Shown: piece after piece, positions 1 through 10,399 of the stretch
Numbering within the stretch: position 1 is the first letter of the stretch
How the letters are laid out: each line of letters starts with the position of its first letter
Made by a program: the position numbers and the translations under genes
NCBI GenBank assembly: GCA_031308135.1
Contig: JAHLJT010003656.1
Location: 54,492,827-54,556,826, forward strand
DNA length: 64,000 bases
Reading direction: 5' to 3'
DNA from: Acheta domesticus
Lineage: Eukaryota; Arthropoda; Insecta; Orthoptera; Gryllidae
The notes under the pieces: generated by a model
The model's database searches: none
What the model saw: only the letters and a program-made list of their open reading frames with translations
What the model was told of the DNA's origin: nothing

Positions 1-82
1 AGAGAGGGGGAGAGGGGGAAAGAGAAAGGGGTAAATGGGGAGAAGGGTAAAGAGAGAGGAGAAAAGAGAGAGGGGGAGAGGA
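1..82. repeat. Purine (GA/GGA) low-complexity tract
   Basis: The window opens in an almost pure A/G stretch on the + strand with no fixed unit length. It ends where ordinary AT-rich sequence begins. Confidence 0.9.
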
Positions 83-202
83 ACATTTCCATAATTACAT
101 ATTTTTTTCTGCGTCAGCAACGCACCGGGTACAAGCTAGTACAATTTAAATATTAATTTCCCGTTTATTAAAATATTTCTCTGATAGAGTAATTAGAAGT
201 GA

Positions 203-370
203 ATGAAAGGCTTATGCCCGTCGCCGCAGCCCCAGCCCGACGACCCGGCGCCGGGGCTGCGATGGGTGTGCGGCTACCGCTACCCGCTCACGGCCGACCT
301 CCCGCCCGGCACCTGCGGCCGGCGCCACGGCTGCTACCCGCGCGCCGCCCCCTCCCACCTGGGCCCCTGA
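203..370 (+). CDS. Candidate terminal coding exon, small Cys-containing product, unrecognised
   Basis: A GC-rich frame sits in AT-rich surroundings and ends at TGA 368-370. A possible splice acceptor (pyrimidine-rich, ending CAG at 227-229) opens the same frame; alternatively translation begins at ATG 203, which has an in-frame TGA directly before it (200-202), giving 55 aa. The product has balanced composition (D, W, Y, H, T) and a C-G-Y-R-Y ... C-G-R-R-H-G-C cysteine arrangement, unlike the low-complexity product of the opposite strand. I do not recognise the family. AATAAA signals follow within about 300 bases, so the simplest reading is the last exon of a + strand gene whose other exons lie left of the window. 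The alternative is a stop-poor GC island with a chance frame. Confidence 0.45.
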   Translation: MKGLCPSPQPQPDDPAPGLRWVCGYRYPLTADLPPGTCGRRHGCYPRAAPSHLGP

Positions 371-646
371 CCTACCCCTCGCCCACCCCTGCCACGGCGC
401 GCGCCACCGGAGGCGGCGGCGGTGCACGGAAAGCCAAGCGGCCTGCTCGCAAGAAAAGAAAAGAAACCGAAAAAAAAATATTTCGCTTATCTTATTTATT
501 TAAGAACTTTTTAGACATGCAAAGAATAAATTATTCACAACACTATTTATTGTTCAAATATTTAACAAAATAACAAAGTTTATTAAAGCACATAGCGTGT
601 TTAATGGCTTCCTTAAAACATCTCCTTTAAAAAATATCGTTTAAAA

Positions 647-680
647 AATAAACAGTATTCAATAAATTGTTGGTGGGTCC
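647..680 (+). terminator. Candidate polyadenylation region
   Basis: Two AATAAA hexamers (647-652 and 661-666) are followed at once by a GT-rich stretch, TGTTGGTGGG (668-677). This is the arrangement of a metazoan cleavage/polyadenylation site. It lies about 280 bases after the stop codon of the candidate exon at 203-370 and would give it an AT-rich 3' UTR. AATAAA is common in AT-rich DNA, so the GT-rich element and the position carry the weight. Confidence 0.4.
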
Positions 681-1235
681 ATAAATTCATTAACTTGGAA
701 TTGTCCCCTTTATTTGTATTCTTTATTCATTGGAACATCCAAATCATAAATTCAAAAGTTCACTGATCTGCAATCCGAAGTTTTTCTGAATCAACTCTGT
801 ATAAGACATCTTTCAAAATAGCGGGAAATCATCCAATTATTATAAATTTATTGATATTTCATAATTGATTTCCTATATACTCATAATTGAAATCCTACAC
901 ACTATACACATACACAATATGTAATTCTTTATACATATTACGCGAAGGAAAAATTGCATTATTCTATGATCGTTTAAAAATGAGCGATTCTAGGTACCGG
1001 TGAGCGTCCACAAGTTAGGCTTTTTTGAAGACATTTTCAAAACACGTTTCGCCACCGTGCCTAATCGTATGTGAAAAAAAAGCGTGAAAAATGTTTCGCC
1101 ACCATGTCTTTGGCGCACGATGACGTTACATTGCACAAAAGTAACTTGCACGCGCTAGGTATGTTGCAACAGTTACAAAACTAAAACATATAATAATGAC
1201 GGCAAAACAACTTAAATTCAACCTACAAATATAAT
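681..1235. other. AT-rich stretch without a gene; probable 3' flank of the Crypton relic
   Basis: No coding signal seen. An imperfect internal repeat is visible: a phrase containing GTTTCGCCACC occurs at about 1046 and again at about 1092. Because it lies directly downstream, in the minus sense, of the Crypton relic, it may be the untranslated end of that element. Confidence 0.4.
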
Positions 1236-2085
1236 TTACTTATTATAATGGTAATGAAAATTAATGATACAATTTGCACAATTGTTTCCAACATTGATAC
1301 TCGACAAAATAAGTAATATTATTACGTTCAATTGATTCTTTAGTATTTTCCGATACTACTCGTATATTTGAAGTCAAATTACTCTGCATTTCGTCTTTCG
1401 TCAAATCCATTACCATTGTAGATGTGGATGCTACATTACCAGCTATTGTATTTTGTTGGACACAGCAATTTTGGTTTGTAAACTATCTCCTATGTAGCCT
1501 TCAGCTACGGTTGTGATTTCCAACAACCGTGAAGTTTATAGAGATTACGTCACCTCCAGCGTCTGCCAAAATGGTAACGGAAGTTCTCTGTACACAATGG
1601 CCCGTGAACTCTTTGAATTATTCCTTTCCTAAATACTTAGCAATGAACGAAGTAATTTCTCCACTTTCGTTAACTACGTTTTGGTTTACAGATTTTCCTT
1701 TCACTTATTTTAATGTTTTCGTAATAAATTGATGTATTCTTAGCTCCATGTTCTGCATAGTTGAAATCACATTGTGAGTGTTTTATGCCATTGTTGTTAG
1801 GTCTGCAGTTGTCACATGGCCCTCCATGTTTACAGCTGTTCGTCAATATGTCGTAACTCAAAAACAAACCAATTTAGTAGGCTGTGGTTTTCAAACTCGC
1901 GTTTATATAGGACATTTCCATCTCGATGTTCGATGCACTGCCAAGTCTGTTTGGGCATTGGTTTCTTTCTATAGCGCATCCAAGCATTTCATTGCAGTAC
2001 AGAGCTTATGGAGAACAGCGTTGTCACTTCTCAGCAGCGCTTACACGCAACACCCGCCGTCCTTGATACTCGGATTGACATGAAA
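1236..2085 (-). pseudogene. Crypton-type tyrosine recombinase relic
   Basis: Minus-strand translation in shifting frames gives a tyrosine-recombinase C-terminal half. About 1690-1560 encodes GEITSFIAKYLGKE, then a stop, then FKEFTGHCVQRTSVTILADA. Next come a K-L-H-G-C-W-K-S block and TTVAEGYIGDSLQ (to about 1470). These correspond to the catalytic H-x-x-R, the H/W block and the tyrosine nucleophile (AEGY) of Crypton recombinases, DNA transposons that move by tyrosine recombination and usually lack terminal inverted repeats. The tail continues as a Ser/Thr/Asn-rich stretch and ends with NNCANCIINFHYH before a stop at 1236-1238, resembling the Asn/Cys-rich C-termini of this group. There are stops and at least three frameshifts, and the R of HxxR appears as Q. 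The product is not functional. The 5' half (1760-2085) is only weakly readable. Family assignment is from motif memory. Confidence 0.7.
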
Positions 2086-3107
2086 TTTTGCCAGCTTGCT
2101 TAGCACCTTTCAAAATCCATAAATATTTATTTTTAAAGAGAGAAGCATCGCAAGTAGTAGTTTTGCGACAATTAGTATTCAGACCTTTCATGACCTGCTG
2201 CCTGTCGAAGAGCGGAAATCGCCGCGCTCCGCCGCTGTCGCCAGGGTCTCAGTGCCCTGGGACGGCACGCAGGGTGTTAAAAATGGGTGTTTGCATGCCA
2301 GGTTCGATTAGTCAAGAAGGTCGAACACATACGTGGAATAATCCAAATACAGTTATTGCAAAGATATGAGCCTCTGAAAATGTTATCTCGATATGGGACA
2401 AATAAATAAATACATTTCACTTTTGCTTACAAACAAAATTTTCACAATAAAGGGCTCTAATAAAAGTTTCAAAACAATGACATCAAGTGCACCGTATGTA
2501 AGTTTATTTTTCACGTTTCTTAAAAATAGCATTGGTTTACGACTTCGGTAAAATTATTAAGAATGCGTGTTACTGTGCCGTTGAAACTAAAAAGAGACAA
2601 ATGGATAAGACCTTTGCCATCAGTCGTGAAAGAACGAACGCGCTATAAAATCTGACATCGATTGATAAACGTTTTTGGCACTGCCGATGCAAAAGGTCTT
2701 CATGCAAAACGTCTCTAATACACTACTTCTAATACTCCCAAACACTTCAAAATTTTAATAGTATATGGATTTGCTTGGTGTTCTAAAAGCTGGCGAAATG
2801 TTGAGAATGTTTGCTGCACTCGCTTCCAATACCGGATGTCCCACGAAAGGGGAGCTGTCATCCCACGGACGATAGACGTTGACGTTTCGCCAGTCTGTGA
2901 GTGTGAAGGTCACAGAGGACAAAGTTATTTTTCCTCATTTTTATTCATAAGCAAGATGGGATTTCGGCAGGAGGTCTCACCCTTTCTTCAGTTACGTACT
3001 ACTTACAAGCTTGGAGCAAATTAGAATGCCACTTGAACGAAAATAATTTCAAAATATGTTAAATAGATGGCTTAATATTAGAAATTAAAGATTTTTTATA
3101 AAAAGAT

Positions 3108-3110
<3 letters not shown>
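2086..3110. other. Unassigned sequence with a short GC-rich patch
   Basis: No gene supported. A GC-rich patch at about 2205-2275 interrupts AT-rich DNA. The sequence at 2830-2960 has a moderately GC-rich, non-coding look and could be an old repeat, but I recognise no family. The N-terminal part of the Crypton relic may extend into the first 200 bases. Confidence 0.4.

Positions 3111-3137
<27 letters not shown>
3111..3137. repeat. (TTA)9 microsatellite at the Dong copy A 3' junction
   Basis: Nine perfect TTA units (TAA on the minus, element-sense strand) directly abut the 3' end of the short retrotransposon copy. Confidence 0.9.
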
Positions 3138-3139
<2 letters not shown>

Positions 3140-3836
3140 TTTCCATTACATCACGACTAAAGATGTTATGAGTCGGCTGAATATAAAATCTACTCCAGGT
3201 TGTAACCAGCTACCTAAGGAGCAGATCCGGTGACTATCAGTGCCTCTACAATACTTTACGCAAAATGTGAGCCGCTCCAAATAAAGCAATTTCTTGCACT
3301 TCCCAGTCTTTTGAATTAACTGGGACTTTAGACAAGTTCTTACATAAATTTTGCGGAACAAAACCCAGAGCTCCGATAACTATCGGGACGACCTGTGCTT
3401 TTACGCCCCACATTCGGCTGATCTCGATTTCCAAACTCTTGTATTTAAGACGTTTCTCTGCTCCTTGGTAACGACGTTTTGATTGCAAGGTACAGCAACA
3501 TCGATAAGTAAACACGATTTGTTCTCCAAATCCCGGATGACTATATCCGGTTTGTTTGCCGCTATCGTGCGATCAGTTTGAATTTGTTGGTCGTACAATA
3601 TCGTACACTATCCAACAGACATCACCGGTTTCGGTGAGTGTTCGTACCACTTGGGGCATGTGTTTGGAACTTCTAGGGCGGTACAGATCTGCCAGTGGAG
3701 GTAGCTACACACCCTGTCATGTCTTTTCACGTATTCGGTCTTTGCTAGGATTGGATAAGCTGAGACAATATGATCAATGGTTTCTACTTGCTCCTGGCAA
3801 ATGCGGCATTTATCATCTTGGGAAATTTTGAGAACC

Positions 3837-3837
<1 letters not shown>
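3138..3837 (-). mobile_element. 5'-truncated Dong/R4-clade retrotransposon (copy A)
   Basis: This 700-base block is about 95% identical by eye to the 3' end of the longer element at 3868-8046. It covers the zinc-finger/endonuclease C-terminus and the 3' UTR and stops abruptly at the (TTA)10 tract, as expected for a 5'-truncated target-primed insertion. Coding remnants on the minus strand lie in two frames (3598-3401 and 3515-3246). The frame break is near 3455-3470, where copy A lacks one C present in copy B (CTCTGCTCC against CTCTGCCTCC). Its last frame ends in the family's natural stop at 3246-3248. The last Cys of the CCHC motif is replaced by Tyr (SAYP against SACP in copy B). Inactive. 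Confidence 0.9.

Positions 3838-3867
<30 letters not shown>
3838..3867. repeat. (TTA)10 microsatellite between the two Dong copies
   Basis: Ten perfect TTA units separate copy A from copy B. On the element-sense strand this is the 3' flank of copy B and the 5' flank of copy A. Confidence 0.92.
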
Positions 3868-3869
<2 letters not shown>

Positions 3870-6800
3870 TTCCCATTACATCACGACTAAAGATGTTTTG
3901 AGTCGGCTGAATATAAGATCTACTCCAGGTTGCAACCAGCTACCTAAGGAGCAGATCCGGTCACTATCAGTGCCTCTACAATACTTTACGCAAAATGTGG
4001 GCTGTTCCAAATAAAGCAATTTCTTGCACTTCCCAGTCTTTTGAATTACCTGGGAGTTTAGACAAGTTCTTACTCAAATTTTGCGGAACAAATCCCAGAG
4101 CTCCGATAAACTATCGGGACGACCTGTGCCTTTACGCCCCACATTCGGCTGATCTCGATTTCCAAACTCTTGTATTTAAGACGTTTCTCTGCCTCCTTGG
4201 TAACGACGTTTTGATCGCAAGGTACAGCAACATCGACAAGTAAACACGATTTTTTCGCCAAATCTCGGATAACTATATCCGGTTTGTTTGCCGCTATCGT
4301 GCGATCAGTTTGAATTTGTTGGTCGTACAATATCGTACAGAATCCAACAGACGTCACCGGTTTTGGTGAGTGTTCGTACCACTTGAGGCATGTGTTTGGA
4401 ACTTTGAGGCCGGTACAGATCTGCCAGTGGAGGTAGCTACACACCCTGTCATGTCTTTTCAGGTATTCTGTCTTTGCTAGGATTGGACAAGCTGAGACAA
4501 TATGATCAATGGTTTCTACTTGCTCCTGGCAAATGCGGCATTTATCATCTTGGGAAATTTTGAGAACCGCTTTTATCATAATGTCGTGTTCTCAAGGCCT
4601 GATCTTGGGCAGCTATTACAAGTGCTTCCGATTCTGGCTTCATCCTTCCCCTTTTAAGCCACATAAATGATTGATCTTTATTGATCTGCACCTTGTCCAT
4701 TCTTTTTAGGTATTGTCCGTGGAGTGGTTTGTCTCTCCACGTTTTCTTTAACATTTTTTGTGTCTCACACTTCATGTTTAGCAGCATCAGAAGTTCAGTG
4801 TCTGTGTTACTCGATGTGTCTTGCCTAGTTTTCTTCGCAATGCTTCTTGCTACACTAACAATGCCTCTGTTTCCCATTCTTCGGTCAGATTTCATGACCT
4901 GCCTCATTAGAGGGTCATCTTGATGGCTGACTACATACTTCCCCAACCCGACTATTGCGTTGTGCCAGGAGGCCTCAATTTGTCTGAGGCCTCTTCCTCC
5001 TTCCTTACGTGACACATAAAGTCTATGTATATCAGCTCGAGGGTGGGCAACATGATGCATTGTTAGCAGTTTTCTGGTTTTTCGATCCATGGTGCGAATT
5101 TCTTGCTCAGTCCAGTCCACTAGTCCAAAACTGTATTCGGCTACAGGTACCGCCAAACTACCTATTGCAGATATTTTATTCCTGGAATTCAGTGCGGACT
5201 GCAGGACCAGTCTCACTCTCCTATAATACTCCCTACGAATTCTCTCTTTCATTCTGTCGTTCGAGATGGTTTCACATTCTTCAATGCCCAGATATTTGTA
5301 AGTTTTACCTGGCTCAAGATCTTGAATCACAGTGTGCGTATCAATTTCAATGTTTTCAGACGTTGTGAGTTTCCCTCTTTTTAAATTGATTTTTGCACAC
5401 TTGTCAAGACCAAACTTCATGCAGATGTCATTGCTAAAGTCATTCACGACAGACAGCATTTGGGAGAGAATCGCTTCATTCTTAGCAAACACTTTCAGAT
5501 CATCCATGTAAAACAAATGTGATACTGGCCTTTCATCACCATGGAGCTTATAACCAAAGTCAGCTTGCGACAACTGTCTCGATAGTGGGATCAAACTAAT
5601 GCAAAACAGCAGAGGGGATAGTGAATCTCCTTGAAAAATACCCCTGTTAATCTGAATACTTCTGGTTTCTACTGCTTCCTTTCCGCTGGGTATTAGTAAC
5701 CTGGTACTCCACGACTTCATACTAGCCTTGCAAACTTCAGTAAGTCTAGGATGAAATCGATAGATCTCCAGGGTCTTCAAAATCCAATCGTGTGGTACAC
5801 TATCAAAGGCCTTTTGGTAGTCAATCCAAGCCATGCTCAAATTACGTTTGCGTTTCTTTACATCATTCAAGATGACTTTATTCAGGAGCAAGATTTCCTT
5901 ACAGCCATAAGAGCCTTTACGACATCCTTTTTGTTCAGCTGGCATTAGATGATTCTTATCTAGATGTCTATACATTTTGTCAGCTATGGCTGAAGTTATA
6001 ACTTTGTACAGTACTGGCAGACAAGTAATTGGCCTGTAGTTCTTCGCCAAAGAGCTGTCTCCCGCTTTGGGTAGCAAATACGTGATGCCGCGTGTGAGCC
6101 ATTCCGGGATTTCCTTTGGGTTTTCAAAAATTTTATTAACAGCCTTTGCTAGATGAGAATGTATTGCTGTTAATTTCTTAATCCAATAAATCTGGATCTT
6201 ATCAATCCCGGGGGACTTCCAGTTTCCCATGTTCTTAATTGCTTGGAAGAGGTCGTCTTCCGAGAATTGGTGAACATCTTCCACTGTTTCTACAAGTTCA
6301 TCGGCAGCATCAACTTCAGATTGAAGCCAAGATGCGTCTTTGTTGTAGGATCTGCTCTCTTCCCAGATTCCGGCCCAAAATGCTTCGACGTCATCTTTTG
6401 AAGGAGTAACAGCTTTGCCATTCGGTTTTTGAGTCAGATTGCGATAGAATCTCTTCGCATCTGTTTCAAACAACCGGTTCTGTACACGGAAATCTATTCT
6501 ACGTTTGTACCTTCTTATTCGTTGAGCCCATGCTTGAATTTTCTCTTTTAGCTTTTCAACTACCATTAGCCTGCTGGTGTCATTTTCAATTTGGTATTTT
6601 TGTTCAACATTGAATATTTTTCGTTGAACTTTAGAGGTGTGCGTTGATTTAGAAGATGCCTCAGCTAAGAGTGATATTTCACGCCGGGTGTCGGCTATCC
6701 GTTTCATAATTCTGTTCATCCATGGGGGTACAGAGCTGTTTACTCTGTTTTGCTGTCGGCCGTCGGTGTTCTTGGCTGGCCCCAAAATTATCTGAGATAC

Positions 6801-8045
6801 TAGATATCCAGTTGCATATATGATGTGATTGATTTCAGTAATATCTAGATCTCTGCCTGGGGTCTCCACCACCTCATTTAAGACAGAATTCACTGTTTCT
6901 ATCACTCTTTTAGCTTTGGCATTTTCGTATATTCTCCTCAACGGTTCGCGAGATTCAAACGGAAGTTGACTAACTCTTTCTATCTCGCGCCGAAGGAGAT
7001 TTCGCATCATGTCCTTATCGTGTAATTCATTGCCAGATGAGTTGTCACCACTGACGTGTGTTTCACTGGAAAGCGATGAACCTTCGACGGGATCATCATT
7101 TTCCAGTTCTACATGTTCGTCATGTGGATTGTTCGAGCGAAGTACATACTCTGCATTTCTCTCAATGTCAGCAAGTTGTTCTGCTGTGAATTTTCCACTG
7201 CTGAGTATGTATCGTCGTTGACTGGCAAGCTTCTTTGAGTCTAGGGTAGGTCTCATATCTGGGTTCCGCTCTCTCCATACCTTGAAAACTTCTATTTCTG
7301 AGCCCCCATTTTTGGCTTTTGCATAGTAAAAGCACCACATCACCTCCTTTAATTCATCCCGGGTCCATCTCTGACGATGGCTTCGAGCTACTGCCGGCTC
7401 TGGGTCCCTGGGACTAACACCCGTGGGATGGCCAGATGTCGACAAGGTGACATTAGCTCGGTTTCTGAGCAGGTATGGGACATTGGTAGAACAAGGCACG
7501 TTAAGATTCATTACATTGCTTGTTCTATCCATTTTGCTCATTGGTTTGAATTGAGGATTCGCAGGACGCAAGTTCGAGTTCACAGATCACACTTAACCCT
7601 CGGGTTGTTTCCTGCCATCCGTTACTGCGACCCACAGTGGCCTCAGGGCATCCCCCCGCAGGGCCCAGCAAGGGGTCCCTCCGATCGCCAGTCGGCATTA
7701 CTAAACCCTACGGGATTTTCACTGACTGCTGAAGGCAGCCTCCTTCGCTGGCTAATGCAAGGTTCGGGCCTCCACTCTAATCAGTGGCCTGGTGTGCCAA
7801 CCCAGTTTCTCTCCTGTACCCTCCATGGGCCGACAACAGGAAGTCCAAAGGTTCATGACCCTTCCCTCTCTACTTACTTCCCACTCTCCTCAAAATGGAG
7901 TACTTCTTCGTCTGACCCCTCACCTTCAACCTATTCAGCAAGGGAGGCCCTACCGGTAGCTAGGCTACCACTGACATAGCTTTAAGGCTCATGGGGGTAC
8001 TCAAGCTCCACCACCAACTCCAAGGTCGTGTACTCCCTAGGTGGA

Positions 8046-8046
<1 letters not shown>
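3868..8046 (-). mobile_element. Near-full-length Dong/R4-clade non-LTR retrotransposon (copy B)
   Basis: A 4179-base element on the minus strand has a 5' UTR (8046 to about 7584), one long reading frame and a short 3' UTR (3975-3868). Both ends abut TTA tracts: (TTA)14 at the 5' end and (TTA)10 at the 3' end. No poly(A) tail and no separate gag-like ORF are seen, which fits R2/R4-type elements carrying a restriction-like endonuclease. Dong of Bombyx mori is known to insert in TAA repeats, and the junctions here show the same target. The frame carries two single-base frameshifts, so the copy is recently dead or damaged. Confidence 0.9.
3976..7541 (-). pseudogene. Dong/R4-type Pol: N-terminal DNA-binding-like region, reverse transcriptase, CCHC, restriction-like endonuclease
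   Basis: The open stretch begins at a GTG (7583) just after an in-frame TGA; the first ATG is 7541, taken here as start. Domains in order: an N-terminal region with a conserved RWT..E..E.MWCFYYA block (about residue 72); reverse transcriptase with NYRPITCLP, AFDSVPHDW, GIFQGDSLSPLLF and the catalytic FYMDD (about residue 692); a thumb region. A one-base excess in an A run (plus-strand TTTT 4571-4574) then shifts the frame. The shifted frame carries the CxxC...H....C motif (CRICQ ... DHIVSAC) and the endonuclease core KPDIVIRD ... LLVDVAVP (PD...D type) with a following KYKSLEIE. A second shift lies at 4108-4110, where copy B has one extra A relative to copy A. The natural stop is at 3976-3978. 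The protein would nick DNA and prime reverse transcription at the target. Family known: R4 clade of RLE-type LINEs; copy inactive as read. Confidence 0.88.

Positions 8047-8088
<42 letters not shown>
8047..8088. repeat. (TTA)14 microsatellite at the Dong copy B 5' junction
   Basis: Fourteen perfect TTA units start immediately at the 5' end of copy B. A tract at the 5' side cannot be a retrotransposon tail, so it is most simply the pre-existing target microsatellite. Confidence 0.92.
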
Positions 8089-9261
8089 GAATTATTATTT
8101 TTTTAAAAAACAGACCTTTAAATGAGAGTTAAAACTGAAATATCAGTAGCAAAACTAGTCCAAATCCAGTTGGAACAGATTGTTTATTCATCACATACTG
8201 ACGAGGCTTGAATTGTTTTGCGCGAATGACATCGATATCAAGGTCAATATTGCTAATTTTCAGTCTCAAGTCATTTTATACGTCCAATTTATCCACTTTT
8301 TTATGTAAAATAAAGGGAAAATGCCCATTCACAAAGGTGAGATGATATGGATAGTATCAGATACTGCAAGGTTTTGTGTGGACAACGCATAATATTCTTT
8401 TCGAATACTCAGCTAATATTTCATCTCATTTTTGCATTTGAAAGCACATTTTACGACAACTACTGGTTGAATGTCTTTGGCATTAATATTATTAACTGTA
8501 AAATTTTTAATTCATTTTTAAATATGTTTAAATGTATTTCATTGTTTTAATGGGTGAAATTCAAAAATGGATACTCTATTTTTCCTTTCACATCGTCTGT
8601 TGAGAATCGCTGAAAAGTATTCAAGATCACTGAACGACATGAGATGTTCGTTCGGAGCGCACGAAATATTGTTTTTATTACCGTCTAAGTCAAGAACCAT
8701 GATTCATACAGAAATGTGAATGGTCTCATATCAAAATTTGGACTTCCCTTATCATTTCATCCGCTGGGTGTTTGTGCTTTTCTGCAGTAATCAAAAAGTT
8801 TCTCGCATCGTGAAAATTTAAGGACGTCAAAATGTAGAAGTAAGCATTTGGCTATCATTTATAATTAATTTCATGGAAATTAACCCATAACACTAAATTA
8901 CAAAATAACCACCACATTCATAAGAGTTCTGGAAATAACTGGTAAAAAAACTCAATTGTTTAAGATCAACAAAACTGAAGCAATCGTTGAATGAACTTGT
9001 TAAGTATTTGCGCGTGAAACAGGATGGACGAGCCGAATAACCCCGAGCCTCCTGATTCGGTGACACAGCTTGCGGTAGAATGAGTCTTATGTAAAATTGT
9101 ATTGGATAGAAAGAGAGAGCAATACTCCATGAGGCGCTGTACTGCAATCAAATGTTTGGATGCACAATAGAATGTTTACTATAGCGAGTCCTTTAACAAT
9201 TTAATTTGGACAAGGCTTCCTAAAAATGTCTTTGAAGGGATTAAAACATTGAAATTAGGTG
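8089..9261. other. AT-rich stretch, no gene seen
   Basis: Short frames only, none with domain-like content or codon structure, and no repeat structure recognised. Confidence 0.6.
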
Positions 9262-9333
9262 TTTGTAATGCAGTAATACTGTAATACCGTTTGTAATGCA
9301 GTAATACTGTAATACCGTTTGTAATGCAGTAAT
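9262..9333. repeat. 28-bp tandem repeat, about 2.5 copies
   Basis: The unit starts TTTGTAATGCAGTAATACTG and ends TAATACCG. Copies are 9262-9289, 9290-9317 and a partial 9318-9333. The first two are identical. Confidence 0.9.
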
Positions 9334-10399
9334 TCAAAGATGGACATTCTGGAAGAATTAAAATACTGCCACAATTAGGTTTTGTACCCGGACTTAATAC
9401 AGTGAAAGATCTGCAAGATATAGATGACAGAAGAATTCAGAATGCGCAGCGAGCGGCAGATTTCTCATCACAAGAGGCGAGATCACTGACAAGAAAGTGA
9501 CATTTGGAATAAAATGACATAAAAGAAGATTATCCTGAGTATGGCTAAGGATTATACTGAATCATGTTGTTAAATATGAGTTTCTGTTACTTGTAAATAA
9601 GTCCTTTTCTGCAAAACTACATTTTTTGCTATATTTGCCCAAAAATTTCAAAATCTCTATACGCTACATTGTTAACATTTTCGGAGTATATTCCAATAAT
9701 AAGAAGACAACTACTGAAATGGAATTCGTATAAGGTAATGAGGGTAATATTGACACACTTGTTTCTTTTAAAGTTCTACGTTGATGCAATCCTTCTCAAA
9801 AATACAATGTTTCTTCAAAATATTGAAGTCACAACTTCCATAATTTGAAATATTTTATTTATATTTTAATAGCAAGCAAAGTGGCAATGTTATTCCGCAT
9901 TTACGGACATTTTAGGTTACAACGGTAAACCAATGCGAAAAAAGAAAAATAAAATGTTTCTAACAGAGGTAGCTAACTATGGGAACTCAACCAGCAAATA
10001 AATTTACTATACAGACGGTGCTACTTTTTTTGAAGTTGTGGCAATGTTCCACACATGGAAATGTTACCAGTCGTTACCTTATTTAAACTCATACTTTTTG
10101 AAATACAAAAATAATTAAGAAAAATGTTTCATACGTCTTACTTACATAAAAAATATTAAAAAAACAATGACACAATTCGTTTAATTGTAGTTCAGTAGAT
10201 TTACAATACAAAAGAGCATCTGTTGATTTCAGATTCCTAGCTTTAATACGGAAGTTTCTGAGAAAATGGGGCACAAACTCGAGTAAATTAACATTGGCGG
10301 TATAGGGCCTTTTTACTCCCCTTAATATTATCGGCAGACATGTGTTCTAAATCTTCAAAACTTGTTAACTCATCATTTGAAAAATTACACATCACAAGT
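9334..10399. other. AT-rich stretch with one possible short coding relic
   Basis: About 9379-9545 (+) reads as a charged, helix-like peptide (DLQDIDDRRIQNAQRAADF ...) interrupted by stops, possibly the C-terminal end of a transposon protein. I cannot name it. The rest shows no coding signal. Confidence 0.3.

Noticed and set aside
3111..3867. TTA tracts as simple retrotransposon tails
   Set aside because: Tails occur only at 3' ends; tracts are also present at both 5' junctions (3838-3867 for copy A, 8047-8088 for copy B).
7377..7979. 200-codon + frame
   Set aside because: It lies antisense to the N-terminus and 5' UTR of the Dong element.
9379..9545. MULE-type transposase C-terminus
   Set aside because: The charged helical pattern is suggestive but generic. 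Stops interrupt it and no diagnostic motif is present.
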